In this document: piece by piece, positions 35,305 to 44,884 of the stretch
How the letters are laid out: each line of letters begins with the position of its first letter
How positions within the stretch are numbered: position 1 is the stretch's first letter
Assembly: GCA_010093685.1 (NCBI GenBank)
Contig: MU006230.1
Span: 852,013-916,012 of the forward strand
DNA: 64,000 nt
Direction of reading: 5' to 3'
From: Ophiobolus disseminans
Taxonomy: Eukaryota; Ascomycota; Dothideomycetes; Pleosporales; Phaeosphaeriaceae
Notes under the pieces: generated by a model
The model's input: the letters and a program-made list of their open reading frames with translations, nothing else
What the model was told of the DNA's origin: nothing
The model's database searches: none
Position numbers and translations under genes: made by a program

Positions 35305-36651
35305 TTAGCCACGTTTATGGTACCGGTTTAGAGGTTCTCGATAAGCCCCTTTCGTTCCGTAGTGGGCAGCGTTGCTTGCGTGGTGCGAATTTGACCACGA
35401 TCCGCCGCTCAAGTTCTGGCTACCTCCGTTCCAATAGTACGCAGTCTCGTTGGTCACAAGTCCGGGCTCGTGCCACATTCGAAGCTCCTCATCCCAATCT
35501 TCTCCTGCTTTGCACTCGTCCTCCTCTTTGCTGCACTGGTGGCAGTGTTCGCATGTCGACCAGTTCCACCATCTACACCCACCACAGAACCAGTCGCCAC
35601 AGGATATAGCGCCGCTTCGATGACGTACGACCCCAGGACCTGCCTCCTTTATGCGGTGCTCATGTTTGGAAGAGGCTTTGGCAACTTTGCACTCATTCTT
35701 TTTGCCAAAGTTTCGCAAGCAGACATCCCAGTTGCGGTGGTTGTAAAAGTCGCATGCTTGATACTGCCAGTCGCCCTCACCCGGCACGTAGCCCGACTTC
35801 GCTTTCTTTGGTCTCGGTTGACTCTCGATCGCGACTTCTGCTTGTCGCTTCTTGGGTGGCAGCACGGCTGTAGTTGTGACAGCGGCAACAGGCGGAGCGG
35901 AACGAATGACTGGTACGGGAGGATTTTAGTGTCCGTTAGCAAGTAATTCATGCACTCGTTTACGGATTGTGAAGGTAGAATATGCATACCCTTTGCCGCC
36001 AACAATTTCGTTGAAGATATCACAGCTGGAACGTATCGCTCCTCCTTCGTCCGCTTCGCAACCTTCTCTCGTTAGTCTCTCAAACTTCTCCGCTTTCTCT
36101 ATGCGCTCCGCCTCGATCATCTCTAGCCATCGTTTCTTCTTCTCTTCTTTCTTCTGAGCTGCCAACTCTGTCGCCTTCACAATCTCCTCCTTCCTCTCAG
36201 CTTCTTTCTGATCCTCTATCCTTCTGGTCTCGTCCTCTAACCTCTGCCTTTCCTCCACTTGCCGATTTTGTTGTGCTTTCTTTTCATACTCTATTTTCTT
36301 TATTGCTTCTGCTTGACTTCTCTTTTCTTCTTCTCTGCCCCATGCGCAACGCTCACGAATTAGGCCATCGCGTTCGTCTTGTGTGACTTTGGCGCATCCG
36401 CCCAGGACTTCCAGGAGCTGCGCTTGATTGTGCTGCCCCGCGGTGCGCGACTCGATGACGGCGAACAGGTCCTCGAAAAGGTTGACCTCGGTGTCGGACA
36501 GTTGTTTGAGGAGCTCGGAAGATGCGGTACTCCTCTTGTAGGTGATTTCGTGGAATTTGCGGCGATGAGGTGGTATGTTAATGTGGTGTAATAGATTTGA
36601 AGTTGACGCGTCGGGATTTACTGTAACTGCGTGAGCAGTGTCGGGTGGAGA
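35305..36651 (-). CDS. Coiled-coil protein with RanBP2-type zinc finger, 5' end unresolved
   Basis: The frame is open from about 36657 to the stop at 35305 except for one TAA at 35928-35926. That stop lies in a 54-base intron (35963-35910; donor GTAAAC, branch TGCTAAC, acceptor CCAG) whose removal keeps the frame. The N-terminal part (YKRSTASSELLKQLSDTEVNL) is followed by a long charged coiled coil (EEKRSQAEAIKKIEYEKK... KKKRWLEMIEAERIEKAE). The C-terminal part has a basic segment (PPKKRQAEV, RPKKAKSG) and a zinc finger GDWFCGGCRWWNWSTCEHC-HQC fitting W-x-C-x2-C-x3-N-x6-C-x2-C. A second, upstream GDW finger is degenerate. RanBP2-type fingers bind RNA or ubiquitin. No in-frame ATG occurs at the 5' end, so a first exon probably lies upstream of 36651. 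Confidence 0.6.
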
Positions 36652-36978
36652 CTGTGATTAACAATTGTATTGCTATCTGTTGTTCTGTTGTGTGATGTTC
36701 TGGTACAGGAGCTCTCAGCTCTGAGGTAAGTGCACTTGCCCACAGGGCAGCGCCTGCTACAATAGGATGTCATGTGATATCCGCCACGTGGTTACATTTA
36801 CGGTGTGGGTGAGTGTTTGTCACTTTCACCTGTCCCGCCCGACACCGCCTTCGCAGCTAGCTACCACACTCCTGTGTCATTTTCGTTGGTCGCGGTCGCG
36901 GGCGCGTCGAGCTACTAGGAAAGTGAGCGTTAACAGTATACCATACTTACCTATTGTACGTCCGAAAATATACGTACT

Positions 36979-37053
36979 GTCGGATCATAGGTATCAGTAG
37001 GTACGTGGGCTGCACAACGCTGCCCAACAGCCGACCCGATCCTACTTCGGTCC
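36979..37053 (+). repeat. Inverted repeat, left arm (inverted promoter copy)
   Basis: Runs TGTCGGATCATAGGTATC ... GATCCTACTTCGGTCC. Read on the minus strand it matches, with small gaps, the 67 bases directly before the ATG at 37876. The 16-base core at 37038-37053 is an exact complement of 37805-37820. Confidence 0.75.
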
Positions 37054-37804
37054 TACTCCTACAAAACCATGTACACCTCCGTAGCATCCACACGTTAAAC
37101 AGAATGAAGTCCACCATCATCGAACAGAATGCATTCATAGTTATCGTTATTTCCTTTCACTAGTGAGCCTTCCAACACGTACATATATTATTTATCTCTC
37201 AATATCTCCACATTCAAAAAAACGGACAAGTGGTCTAGTTAGCTGGCCCGCTAAATGTATCAGACAACTAATAGAAATGCACAAGCTCGATCCCCGTGCC
37301 TGCGGTTTCTGGGGGTTATGGGTTTCTCTTTCTTTTTTTGGACTTTTGCAATACGCTATTCCTTAGTGATTTATTGCTCTCATGCTGCCTTCATCATCTA
37401 ATCAACGATATGGTTCTTGACTCACGATTGCTCTGGTCGTGTCACACCGTCACGCACAGATCACGTTGTTGGGTGTTTCACACTTTCTAGCTGGTCTTTG
37501 CACGTGACTCTGCGTCAAAGTTTGCAAACCCGGCCTTTCTACCACTCTTTCAATCCTCATCACTCCCAACTTCTTTATCTTGACTATCTTTACTACCTCC
37601 GCTACCTTTACTTGGTAAGTCCTATACTAATAGGTAGTCCTCACCTGCTGGATCACAACCGAGGAATCATCAACTATGTTGGTAGGCCTTGTACAATTGT
37701 ACAGGTGAATAATAACAACGAGGTTCTTCTGGTGACTTGGTATTGGTATTGTCTTCTCTATGAATGTGGGTGCTATGAAGGTATACCTAAGCTCGGCGCA
37801 AGTT

Positions 37805-37871
37805 GGACCGAAGTAGGATCGAGTCGGCCCGTTGAGCAGCTGACGTCTCTACCGATACTTACGATCCGACA
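37805..37871 (-). repeat. Inverted repeat, right arm
   Basis: Starts GGACCGAAGTAGGATC and ends GATCCGACA, four bases before the ATG at 37876. It is complementary to the arm at 36979-37053. Confidence 0.75.
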
Positions 37872-37875
37872 AACC

Positions 37876-38469
37876 ATGTACTTCTTTACCTTGATCCTCA
37901 TCTTGGCAAACTGCCTCACTGGCGCAACAACTACTCCTACTCTCAAAACGGCCAGATCAGAAGCAGTGAGGTCTTCCATTCTGTTCTCCAAGCTTTGAGG
38001 ATATACGCTGATTTTCCAAGGCCTATAAAGAGTCTTTTCAATTCGTTCTTGGGCAAACTGAGTTGAATCGTGTATGGAAGTTGTGGCGCGGATCTCAAGG
38101 TACGTCCTGATTTCTTATATTGCGTGGTGCTGCCGCCGGTTGCTAATACTGGGTGTAGGGATTTCAGTTGATATGTGCGGTGACAGCCGTTTCACGCTCG
38201 CTTGGAAAAGAGATGACCCACTCCAATGCCACATTGAAAATCCGCATTGGAAACCAATAGGAAACGTTAGTCACCAACCTATTCATTGATATGGCTAGAT
38301 GTGACACGTTAACCGGACGCTGACCTAGTAGCAGGTAGATATTGCTATCAAAATCGAAAACGAACGCGACTGCTACATACTGAGGGATGACACAAACTTT
38401 CGACTTCAGTGCGGCAGGAAAGAAAAGCAAGTACCGCGTCGATTAAATTATGTGTGCGGCAAACACTGA
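37876..38469 (+). CDS. Small secreted cysteine-containing protein, family member 1
   Basis: A four-exon model: 37876-37965, 38021-38099, 38159-38265 and 38335-38469. All phases match and sum to 136 codons plus stop. Exon 1 is a signal peptide (MYFFTLILILANCLTGATTT). Introns of 55, 59 and 69 bases have donors GTGAGG, GTACGT and GTTAGT and branch sites GCTGAT, GCTAAT and GCTGAC. The mature protein has five cysteines. It shares with the gene at 39731 the blocks ES-(F/L)-Q-(F/L)-V, W-x-G-x-x-G-I-x-V-x-x-C-G and D-C-x(10-12)-C-G. No known domain is recognised. Size, secretion and location among cell-wall enzymes suggest an effector or a surface protein; this is inference. Confidence 0.65.
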
Positions 38470-39730
38470 CTCTTTTGCTGGGGCATTTAGATTTGTACTT
38501 TGGGTCGATGTTGAAAATGATCCTGGTGCAAAGGAAAGACAAGTGTCTTGTGGATCATCACCATCAGACGAGACATTATGGTGTCGGTATTTCCTCGTGG
38601 AGTAATAAGGAATATGCCGTGTTTATCATTTGATGACCTGTCGAAGGTCGTTCAATCGAGTATATGTGCTACACGTACTGACGGAACTTTGAAGCGTTAT
38701 ACTCTGCTTCTCTCAGTTAGTCAGTTGTAGTTTCATGGAATAATCAAATTATATTGATACACTTAAGCTTCACACGAGAGAACATGGACCCATACACCAA
38801 TAAGCCAGGATGCTACAGGATGATGGCCTCAAGCCTTTCGAGTACTATGTAAAGCACGTGGAATGTGCAACCGTTGATTTCAGTTCCTGGCGTTAGCTTA
38901 GGCACACTTTAATCGCTGGACTACTAGACACTCCGGTCGCTACTTTTGACACACCGCACTTGTACATCATCTCATAATAATGGGCTGCTCAACTCGCCGC
39001 TCGTTGACCGTCTCGTGAAAGCTTCAACGTCCGTCACTGGATGTATTGCGGGAATCTACTTAGAATTAGAAGTGTCACTTATAGCTCATCTAGTTAAATA
39101 CTCAGGTAGATAGGCCCTGAGTCAATGTGCTTTGTGGCACTCTGATGAGCGTTATGGCATCACGAGACAAGACAGCACAGCTGTAATGCACGAGCAAAGT
39201 TCAGTCTGAGACAATGTAACGGTGTGTGGAGAGGGGGAGTACTGCGCTGAATTGACTATCTGAGGTGGGCAGATCCGCTTATATACATGACCATACATGA
39301 GCTGTCCCAACTTGTGCTAGAGTAGGTCTGGGCAGAGTCCAAACCGTTACAGACAAGATTAGACGTGCATACGAAACAAGCATGTAACGAGTTAGTAATT
39401 GATGTGTGGCTCGGATGTCGGTGCTTCGCACTGGCAATAGTGACCATTAGTCACTATGGTAGCAATTAAGCTCACAATTATTCCCTCACCCTTTCAGCCC
39501 ATCGTGATAGCGAGGCTATTGCTCAATCCAAAGGCGTTAGCTTCTCAACAGTTGGCCCATTTGTCGCCTGCCACATGACCTACAGTCATTCCTCTCACTT
39601 CCGACTCTCACGTGCAAGCTTCTAAGCGGGCTTCCCGCGGTGGCCCTCGCGATATATAACCCCTCCCTCGATCCTCAAGCTATGTTCTTCACACTGCACC
39701 ACCGCACCACACCGTTCTACACAACAAATT
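38470..39730. other. Intergenic between two related secreted-protein genes
   Basis: 1.26 kb without a supported gene. The promoter of the 39731 gene, with its TATA box, is at the right end. Confidence 0.55.
39653..39659 (+). promoter_or_regulatory. TATA box of secreted-protein gene 2
   Basis: TATATAA within CGATATATAAC, 72 bases before the ATG at 39731. The same 11 bases precede the secreted-protein gene at 45572. Confidence 0.5.
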
Positions 39731-40399
39731 ATGCAACTCTGGTTCGCCTTCCTGCTCTGGGCGACTTGCGTCCTGGGCCTCGCCACTCCTAAGACTAGCC
39801 TCGATGTGCTTGGAGAAGTAAACAATTGATCTCTTTCACTTAGTCGTTACGGGTGACTGCTAATAGAATTTTAGCATCATGTTGAGTCTCTTCAGCTTGT
39901 GTTCCACGAAACCCCAGGCGCCAGAGGTGGCTACTTCTTCACCATGTGGCATGGACTTCGTGGGATTCCAGTTCCCGCGTGCGGCGCACAAGACGAACGC
40001 TTCGAAAAGCTCGGGAACCAAAATGGTGACTCATGGGTGCCCTCTAAGGGCGTTGATCTCAACAACCCTCCGTTTCCCAAGGGTATAAGACCTTCAGCTC
40101 AAGCCTTAACTCCATGGTGCTGACTTCTTTGATAGTTCAAGATCTCCAAAATTCCCTGGAACGGTTCCGAATCTGATTGCAAGTACGTGAATGACGGAGA
40201 GGGCAATCTTGGTCAGCTGCTGTGCGGTACCGAGTATGTGATCCTCACGCTTACCTTCCATCCAAGAAACAGTCAAATTAAAGCGTTCAGGAAAAACTAT
40301 TGGTTCATTGCGGAGTTCAAACAGGACCCAGGTTACCACAATAAGAAGGATTCGTGTCGTTTTGGAAACTGGAAGCGCGCGTTCTACCTTGAGTACTAG
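39731..40399 (+). pseudogene. Small secreted cysteine-containing protein, family member 2, apparent one-base frameshift
   Basis: Exon 1 (39731-39817, 29 codons) is the signal peptide MQLWFAFLLWATCVLG. Intron 1 ends at 39874 after branch TGCTAAT. Exon 2 (39875-40082) encodes HHVESLQLVFHETPG ... MWHGLRGIPVPACG, with good codon use. Exon 3 (40136-40399) encodes FKISKIPWNGSESDC ... LLCGTEY to the stop. The natural donor at 40083 leaves phase 1, whereas exon 3 needs phase 0, as in the homologous junction of the 37876 gene. One extra G in AAGGGT (40081-40083) explains this. As written, the spliced message stops soon after the junction. This is either a true frameshift or a sequencing error in a short G run; without it the protein would have about 185 residues. 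Confidence 0.6.
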
Positions 40400-40836
40400 A
40401 GGAGATATATCCCTACAAGTCTGATGGGCGAGCAATAGAGGAGAATATTTGGAGTTTATGGGGCATATCTTGGTTGTTGTCAGGGCTCCGACGTTGAGGG
40501 CAGCCAGGATAAATCACTTATAGCCCGGAACATGCCTTGCTTGGGCAGAAGGTAGCCGGCTGACCAGTGGATGGAGGCCTACACACCGTGTGAGATAGTC
40601 AAATGAACTCATACTCTCAAAATCTTCCTCTCGCTGACCTTACTCGACTTGCTTTAAACGTATAGCAAATGATGCACGGCCGCGGTCATGACCATCTACA
40701 GGGGTGAACAGGTTAGCCATCTCAGAGTTCACGAAGATGAAGAGGCTCCTTGATCTCGAATAAAGCTAAGTATGTACAAATAAGTTCATGCCTCGGGTGC
40801 GAAAACACAGGCACCAAAAGTGGTCCAGTTTCATGC
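40400..40836. other. Intergenic, convergent
   Basis: 3' ends of the secreted-protein gene (+) and the pectate lyase gene (-). Nothing else seen. Confidence 0.55.
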
Positions 40837-42045
40837 TTAGTAGCCGCTCGGCACCAAGCTATTCGCCCAGTCCTCCACGTTCTTGAATTGCCCCTCGACA
40901 TCATCTGGGATCCCGTTTCCATTCGCATCTACCCACGGCGTCCCTCCCGCAATCGTGCCTGGGCCATCCATCGGACTTGCATTCTCGTCGCTTATCAATT
41001 GCCCAATCTTTCCATAGCTCTGTAATTCGGTGATGAGACGCTTATCGACCGAGTCACGAACCTTGCTTGCACCGACGCTTTTCTCAGCCAGCACCAAGGC
41101 GTCTGCCGCGGACAATATTTTCGCTGGTGATGGGAAAGTATACTTCGCAGTCTGGATAGCGAGACCTCCGTAGTTAGATGACGATGCGCCAAGTTGCGTA
41201 CCTGAGAGTGCGCCATTCTTGTCGGAGTCATAAAAGTTGGCTTCGACGTATGCTTTAAAGTTTGCGTTGCCTCGTGTGAACGCCGTGACGGTTGTGCTTG
41301 GGCCAGAGATGAAGTAGTTGCCAACGATATTTGCTTCGCTCGCGCCTTCGCTGTCGCCTGCGATGTATCCGCCACCGCCACCCCAGTTGTAGACGACGTT
41401 ATTTGTGAAATCGTTCGTGCCTTTAACCTTCGGGTTGCGTGTCTTGTTATCAATGTACAGGTTTCTTAGCAGTGAGATGCCGTTACCGACATTGGTCTGG
41501 ATCAAGCCGCCACACGAATGTGTCTCTAGTCCTTGCGCAATGATACTGTTCTGGATAGTGATGTTGCCAACCTCGGATCCAGAAATGGAAAATGTCTCGT
41601 CGCGACCCCAGGATACGGATACGTGATCGAAGATCATGTTGGCGCCCTCGGCAATGCCAACGCCATCTTTTCCGCTCGCGCCACTTTTGCCCATGCGGAT
41701 ACGGATGTAGCGAACGATTGCATTGTCGGCATTGGAGAAAGACCATCCGTTGCCGTATACGGTGATGCCGTCACCCGGCGCTGTTTGGCCAAGGATGGAT
41801 ACGCGTTTCGAAACCACGATTCGCTCTTTAATTTTGATGAGACCGCCGACCGAAAAGACGACGATGCGGTCAGGTGTCGATACCGCGTCGCGCAAGGAGC
41901 CAGCGCCTGAGTCGTTCAGATTGGAGACCACATATACTTTGCCATTTCGGCCACCGATAGCGTCCTTGCCAAAGCCTTCAGCACCTGGGAAAGCGAGTGC
42001 AGACACTGAGCTCACCAGGAGCGGAAGAATAGAAAAGAAGTGCAT
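40837..42045 (-). CDS. Secreted pectate lyase-like protein (PL1 type)
   Basis: An intronless frame of 402 codons. The signal peptide MHFFSILPLLVSSVSA is followed by the PL1 opening LAFPGAEGFGKDAIGGRNGKVYVVSNLNDSG with GSLRDAV. Right-handed beta-helix repeats follow (IVVFSVGGLIKI, SILGQTAPGDGITVYG, MIFDHVSVSWGRDE, ISLLRNLYIDNKTRNPKVKG). The basic residues and Asp of the DHVSVSW and NKTRNPK strands correspond to calcium and substrate binding in the family. A C-terminal VDANGNGIPDDVE is a calcium-loop-like element. Such enzymes cleave de-esterified polygalacturonate by beta-elimination, so the CE8 esterase at 47983 could supply its substrate. Exact PL1 subfamily is not determined. Confidence 0.85.
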   Translation of the reverse strand: MHFFSILPLLVSSVSALAFPGAEGFGKDAIGGRNGKVYVVSNLNDSGAGSLRDAVSTPDRIVVFSVGGLIKIKERIVVSKRVSILGQTAPGDGITVYGNGWSFSNADNAIVRYIRIRMGKSGASGKDGVGIAEGANMIFDHVSVSWGRDETFSISGSEVGNITIQNSIIAQGLETHSCGGLIQTNVGNGISLLRNLYIDNKTRNPKVKGTNDFTNNVVYNWGGGGGYIAGDSEGASEANIVGNYFISGPSTTVTAFTRGNANFKAYVEANFYDSDKNGALSGTQLGASSSNYGGLAIQTAKYTFPSPAKILSAADALVLAEKSVGASKVRDSVDKRLITELQSYGKIGQLISDENASPMDGPGTIAGGTPWVDANGNGIPDDVEGQFKNVEDWANSLVPSGY

Positions 42046-42447
42046 GATGATCTAGTAGTGCTGCAAGAAGAAATAACCCCAGAGCGATGTAGATGTAAGG
42101 GCAAAACTCGAATGATGTAGCGGCGGCGTGAAGAATATCAATAAATTAGAGGGACAGTCTCCGCAATCCAATGAGTTTCGATTACTTATTGCAGCTCGCT
42201 AACGTCGTATGCATATTAGTGTTGGTATCTAGTAAGGTGGAGAAACGCGGCGTTGTTGTTCCTTTCATTTATCCTTGGGTTTGATCGACATAACCGACGT
42301 TTAAAGGAAACCCTCCAATTACAGGCGATGCCAACGACTAGGACCTGGGAAACACCATGTCTCGGCAAAGTGCAGTTATAGCACGCCGGACTATTGTTAT
42401 AGCGAGGCGACGAATCGAGCGGTGAACTTGGCCGCTCTCTTATGGAT
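42046..42447. other. Intergenic, pectate lyase promoter
   Basis: 402 bases between two minus-strand genes. No gene or repeat found. Confidence 0.55.
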
Positions 42448-44265
42448 CTAGTACATACTCCTTCCGGTCTTCACCCGTCTTGTGATGATTCCCTCGTCCG
42501 CCAGGTCAGCAACCAAGTCCATCAACATATGATCACACCCCACCGCCGCGACAATTCCGATCGTAACTGGGAGGGTCTCATTTCGTTCCGTTACCCTGGA
42601 AAAGTATGTTCGCTCGCCAATGGGGACAGTATAGTCTGGCAGCGCAGCCATGACTGCCATTTGGTTTCCAGGTAAACCTGCACCAAAGATGGGGTTCGGC
42701 GCAGCTGGCAAGATATCGCGATAGTCTTCGGTCCCTGCACCCATCGGGTAAAGAACAAGCGTTGACTCGCAACTCGGTGTCAGAGTACTGCGGAACCATG
42801 TCTGAAAGGTTTGGTATCGGTTCGTTGCTTCTTGATAGCTGGACAACGGAAGTGTGGCACCGCGCTCCCATCGCACACGTGTCTGTGGATTCCAATAAGG
42901 CGATTTGCCGAACTTGGCTTGATACCGCTGCTTAAACGGCTGAGCAAGCAGCCGGTACTGATCGTAGTTCGTAATGTTCGAGTATGTCAAACCAATGTAG
43001 GCCGAAAGGCCTACTGAAGTGTTAGAGTACGCATTGAAGCTTGCGTTTGTATTAATTGTCGACGTATTTGCATCGAGGAACGTGGCCAGCTTTGAGATGA
43101 AGGATTCGAACAGCGGCATGCTCGTTTGGTTCACTGTAGGCCAAAACTCTTCTGGAAGCACGAGGCGCTTAGGATAAGACGAGTAGGATTTGGATGAATA
43201 CCACCTCTTGTGCACGGCTTGTAGTAGCTTCGGAGAGCGCGCCAATAACCCAGGAGTGTCGAATATGGGCGATATGGGAAGCATGCCATCGAGCGGAAGC
43301 GATGCATTGGTGATACGCATTCCAAAAACGCCATTTGCCATCGCAGGCAACCTGACAGAGCCTCCTGTATCTGAGGCTGTTGCAATATCCATCCATCCAT
43401 AGGATGCCAAACCAGCTCCGGTTCCCGCCGAGGAGCCTTGAGGATGCTGATATCCGTCGCCTCTGGGGTTGAAAGGCGCTAGTTGATCCACATAGTCTGC
43501 CGTTGGGCGTTCGCCAAGTGCAAATTGAGTGGTCTTTGTTTTACCAATGACCACGGCGCCCATGTCAATCAACTTCTGTAATGACGGAGCACTTGCTAGT
43601 GCTGGCTCTGTGAGTTCTCGGTATGCTCTATTCCCGCCGCTCGTCCGCACGCCTTTGAGATCGTAAATGTCTTTGACACCTAGACGCTTGCCCGATAGAG
43701 GCTTGTCCTCGGTCGGTGGCGGGTAGTAGAGTCGAGAAGGTACTGCTATGCTTAAAGCACCGTATGCATCGATTGCAGCTAGACCCGTGACAGGGATGTA
43801 GCTGCCGTTCGACCCTTCGGTCACTGATTCGACGAAAGCGAAGTTCTGGTCCCAGTGCAGTCTGTAGACCTTCGTGATTGCGCCGGATGGATGAAGAAGA
43901 TATGGTCCAGACATGAGAGTAGTATCTGATGCTGTCAAAATGACCATGCATCCGATGGATTCAAGATACTGCGCGGCATCCACGGAGAGGTTGCCTGGCC
44001 CACCGATCACCAGTGTCTCGAGGAAAGATTCAGAAAAGACATCGTCGATTTCTAAAAATCCGGAGAAAGCCGACTTCAGCGAGTCTGTAGTTGCGGTCTC
44101 TGGCGATGATAAGTAGGTTATCGGCAACGGTTCCGTGATTGATATATTTCCAAGGCGGAGGTTTGCGGCGACATGATCCGGAGAGTAATATGAAGTCAAG
44201 TTCAATTGGAAGACGGTGCTTGCTTCAGCTGCAGCTATGAGGCACAAATAAGTGGTGAGCCTCAT
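42448..44265 (-). CDS. Secreted amidase-signature family enzyme
   Basis: An intronless frame of 605 codons beginning with a signal peptide (MRLTTYLCLIAAAEAS). An N-terminal domain of about 170 residues has no recognised function and several N-glycosylation sites (LNLTS, GNIS, GNLS, SNGS). The amidase-signature domain then begins at LSGKRLGVKDIYDL (catalytic Lys about 198). The Ser-rich motif HPQGSSAGTGAG supplies the cis-Ser (about 278-279), and ASDTGGSVRLPA the nucleophile Ser (about 303). The family hydrolyses amide bonds. Similar secreted fungal proteins carry the same long N-extension; the natural substrate is unknown. It lies between the pectate lyase and a small secreted protein on the same strand. 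Confidence 0.88.
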   Translation of the reverse strand: MRLTTYLCLIAAAEASTVFQLNLTSYYSPDHVAANLRLGNISITEPLPITYLSSPETATTDSLKSAFSGFLEIDDVFSESFLETLVIGGPGNLSVDAAQYLESIGCMVILTASDTTLMSGPYLLHPSGAITKVYRLHWDQNFAFVESVTEGSNGSYIPVTGLAAIDAYGALSIAVPSRLYYPPPTEDKPLSGKRLGVKDIYDLKGVRTSGGNRAYRELTEPALASAPSLQKLIDMGAVVIGKTKTTQFALGERPTADYVDQLAPFNPRGDGYQHPQGSSAGTGAGLASYGWMDIATASDTGGSVRLPAMANGVFGMRITNASLPLDGMLPISPIFDTPGLLARSPKLLQAVHKRWYSSKSYSSYPKRLVLPEEFWPTVNQTSMPLFESFISKLATFLDANTSTINTNASFNAYSNTSVGLSAYIGLTYSNITNYDQYRLLAQPFKQRYQAKFGKSPYWNPQTRVRWERGATLPLSSYQEATNRYQTFQTWFRSTLTPSCESTLVLYPMGAGTEDYRDILPAAPNPIFGAGLPGNQMAVMAALPDYTVPIGERTYFSRVTERNETLPVTIGIVAAVGCDHMLMDLVADLADEGIITRRVKTGRSMY

Positions 44266-44884
44266 TCCGGGTGATGAATCTGCAGCTCGTCGAGCTGGAG
44301 TTTGAGTCTGCCGCTGCTGGGCATCACAACATATTTAAGGTGATCGAAAAGTAACATTTCGAATAAGCCTGGCACGCCTCAGGCTACGTACTGCCGCCGA
44401 GCAGCCGTCGCTTGTATCTGTTCTGGAAGAGTGGGAGAGGAACGCGTTAGTCTGATAGAGATAGGGATAAGCGAGGTACTTGGCAATGACATCATTCATC
44501 ACAAACGTTCCTGAATTGGGGTTGCTACACGATAAGGCTCATGATGATGACGAGCGAACTAATCGCACTGCGCCGCTGGAGCCAATGTCAGACTGCATCG
44601 GCATGTCCTATCGGAAAGCTGTCGCCTGTGGTCACCGATCATTACTTGTTTGTGTGGGAAAGCCGAATTGAGAATACATCACTTGAAGACGAAAAAGTTC
44701 TTTCAAAGTACTCATTTAGACACCAAGTATAGTCATCCTTCTGACCATGGCTATTTTAAGCACCATGCATTCCAGTACCTTGATCTAGCAGCCTAGATCG
44801 GAGCATCCCGTATGCTTAAGTACCTGACTGATGTTTTTGAAGCCCCGCTTCACCATATCCTAAGTAGCTGGAAGACTGGCAGTC
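44266..44884. other. Intergenic, amidase promoter
   Basis: 619 bases without a supported gene; two 63-codon frames at 44480-44732 overlap each other and lack features. Confidence 0.55.

Larger units (their letters stand above)
36652..37875. other. Intergenic with inverted repeat
   Basis: 1.2 kb holding both arms of an imperfect inverted repeat (36979-37053 and 37805-37871). The second arm forms the promoter of the secreted-protein gene at 37876. No other gene is supported. Confidence 0.6.

Noticed and set aside
35926..35928. Stop-codon readthrough or premature stop in the zinc-finger gene
   Set aside because: A 54-base intron with a good branch site and in-frame length removes the stop, a simpler explanation.
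39866..40082. Alternative acceptor at 39866 that would make all phases of the 39731 gene fit
   Set aside because: It puts exon 2 in a frame with poor codon use and loses the ESLQLV and WHGLRGIPVPACG blocks shared with the 37876 gene.
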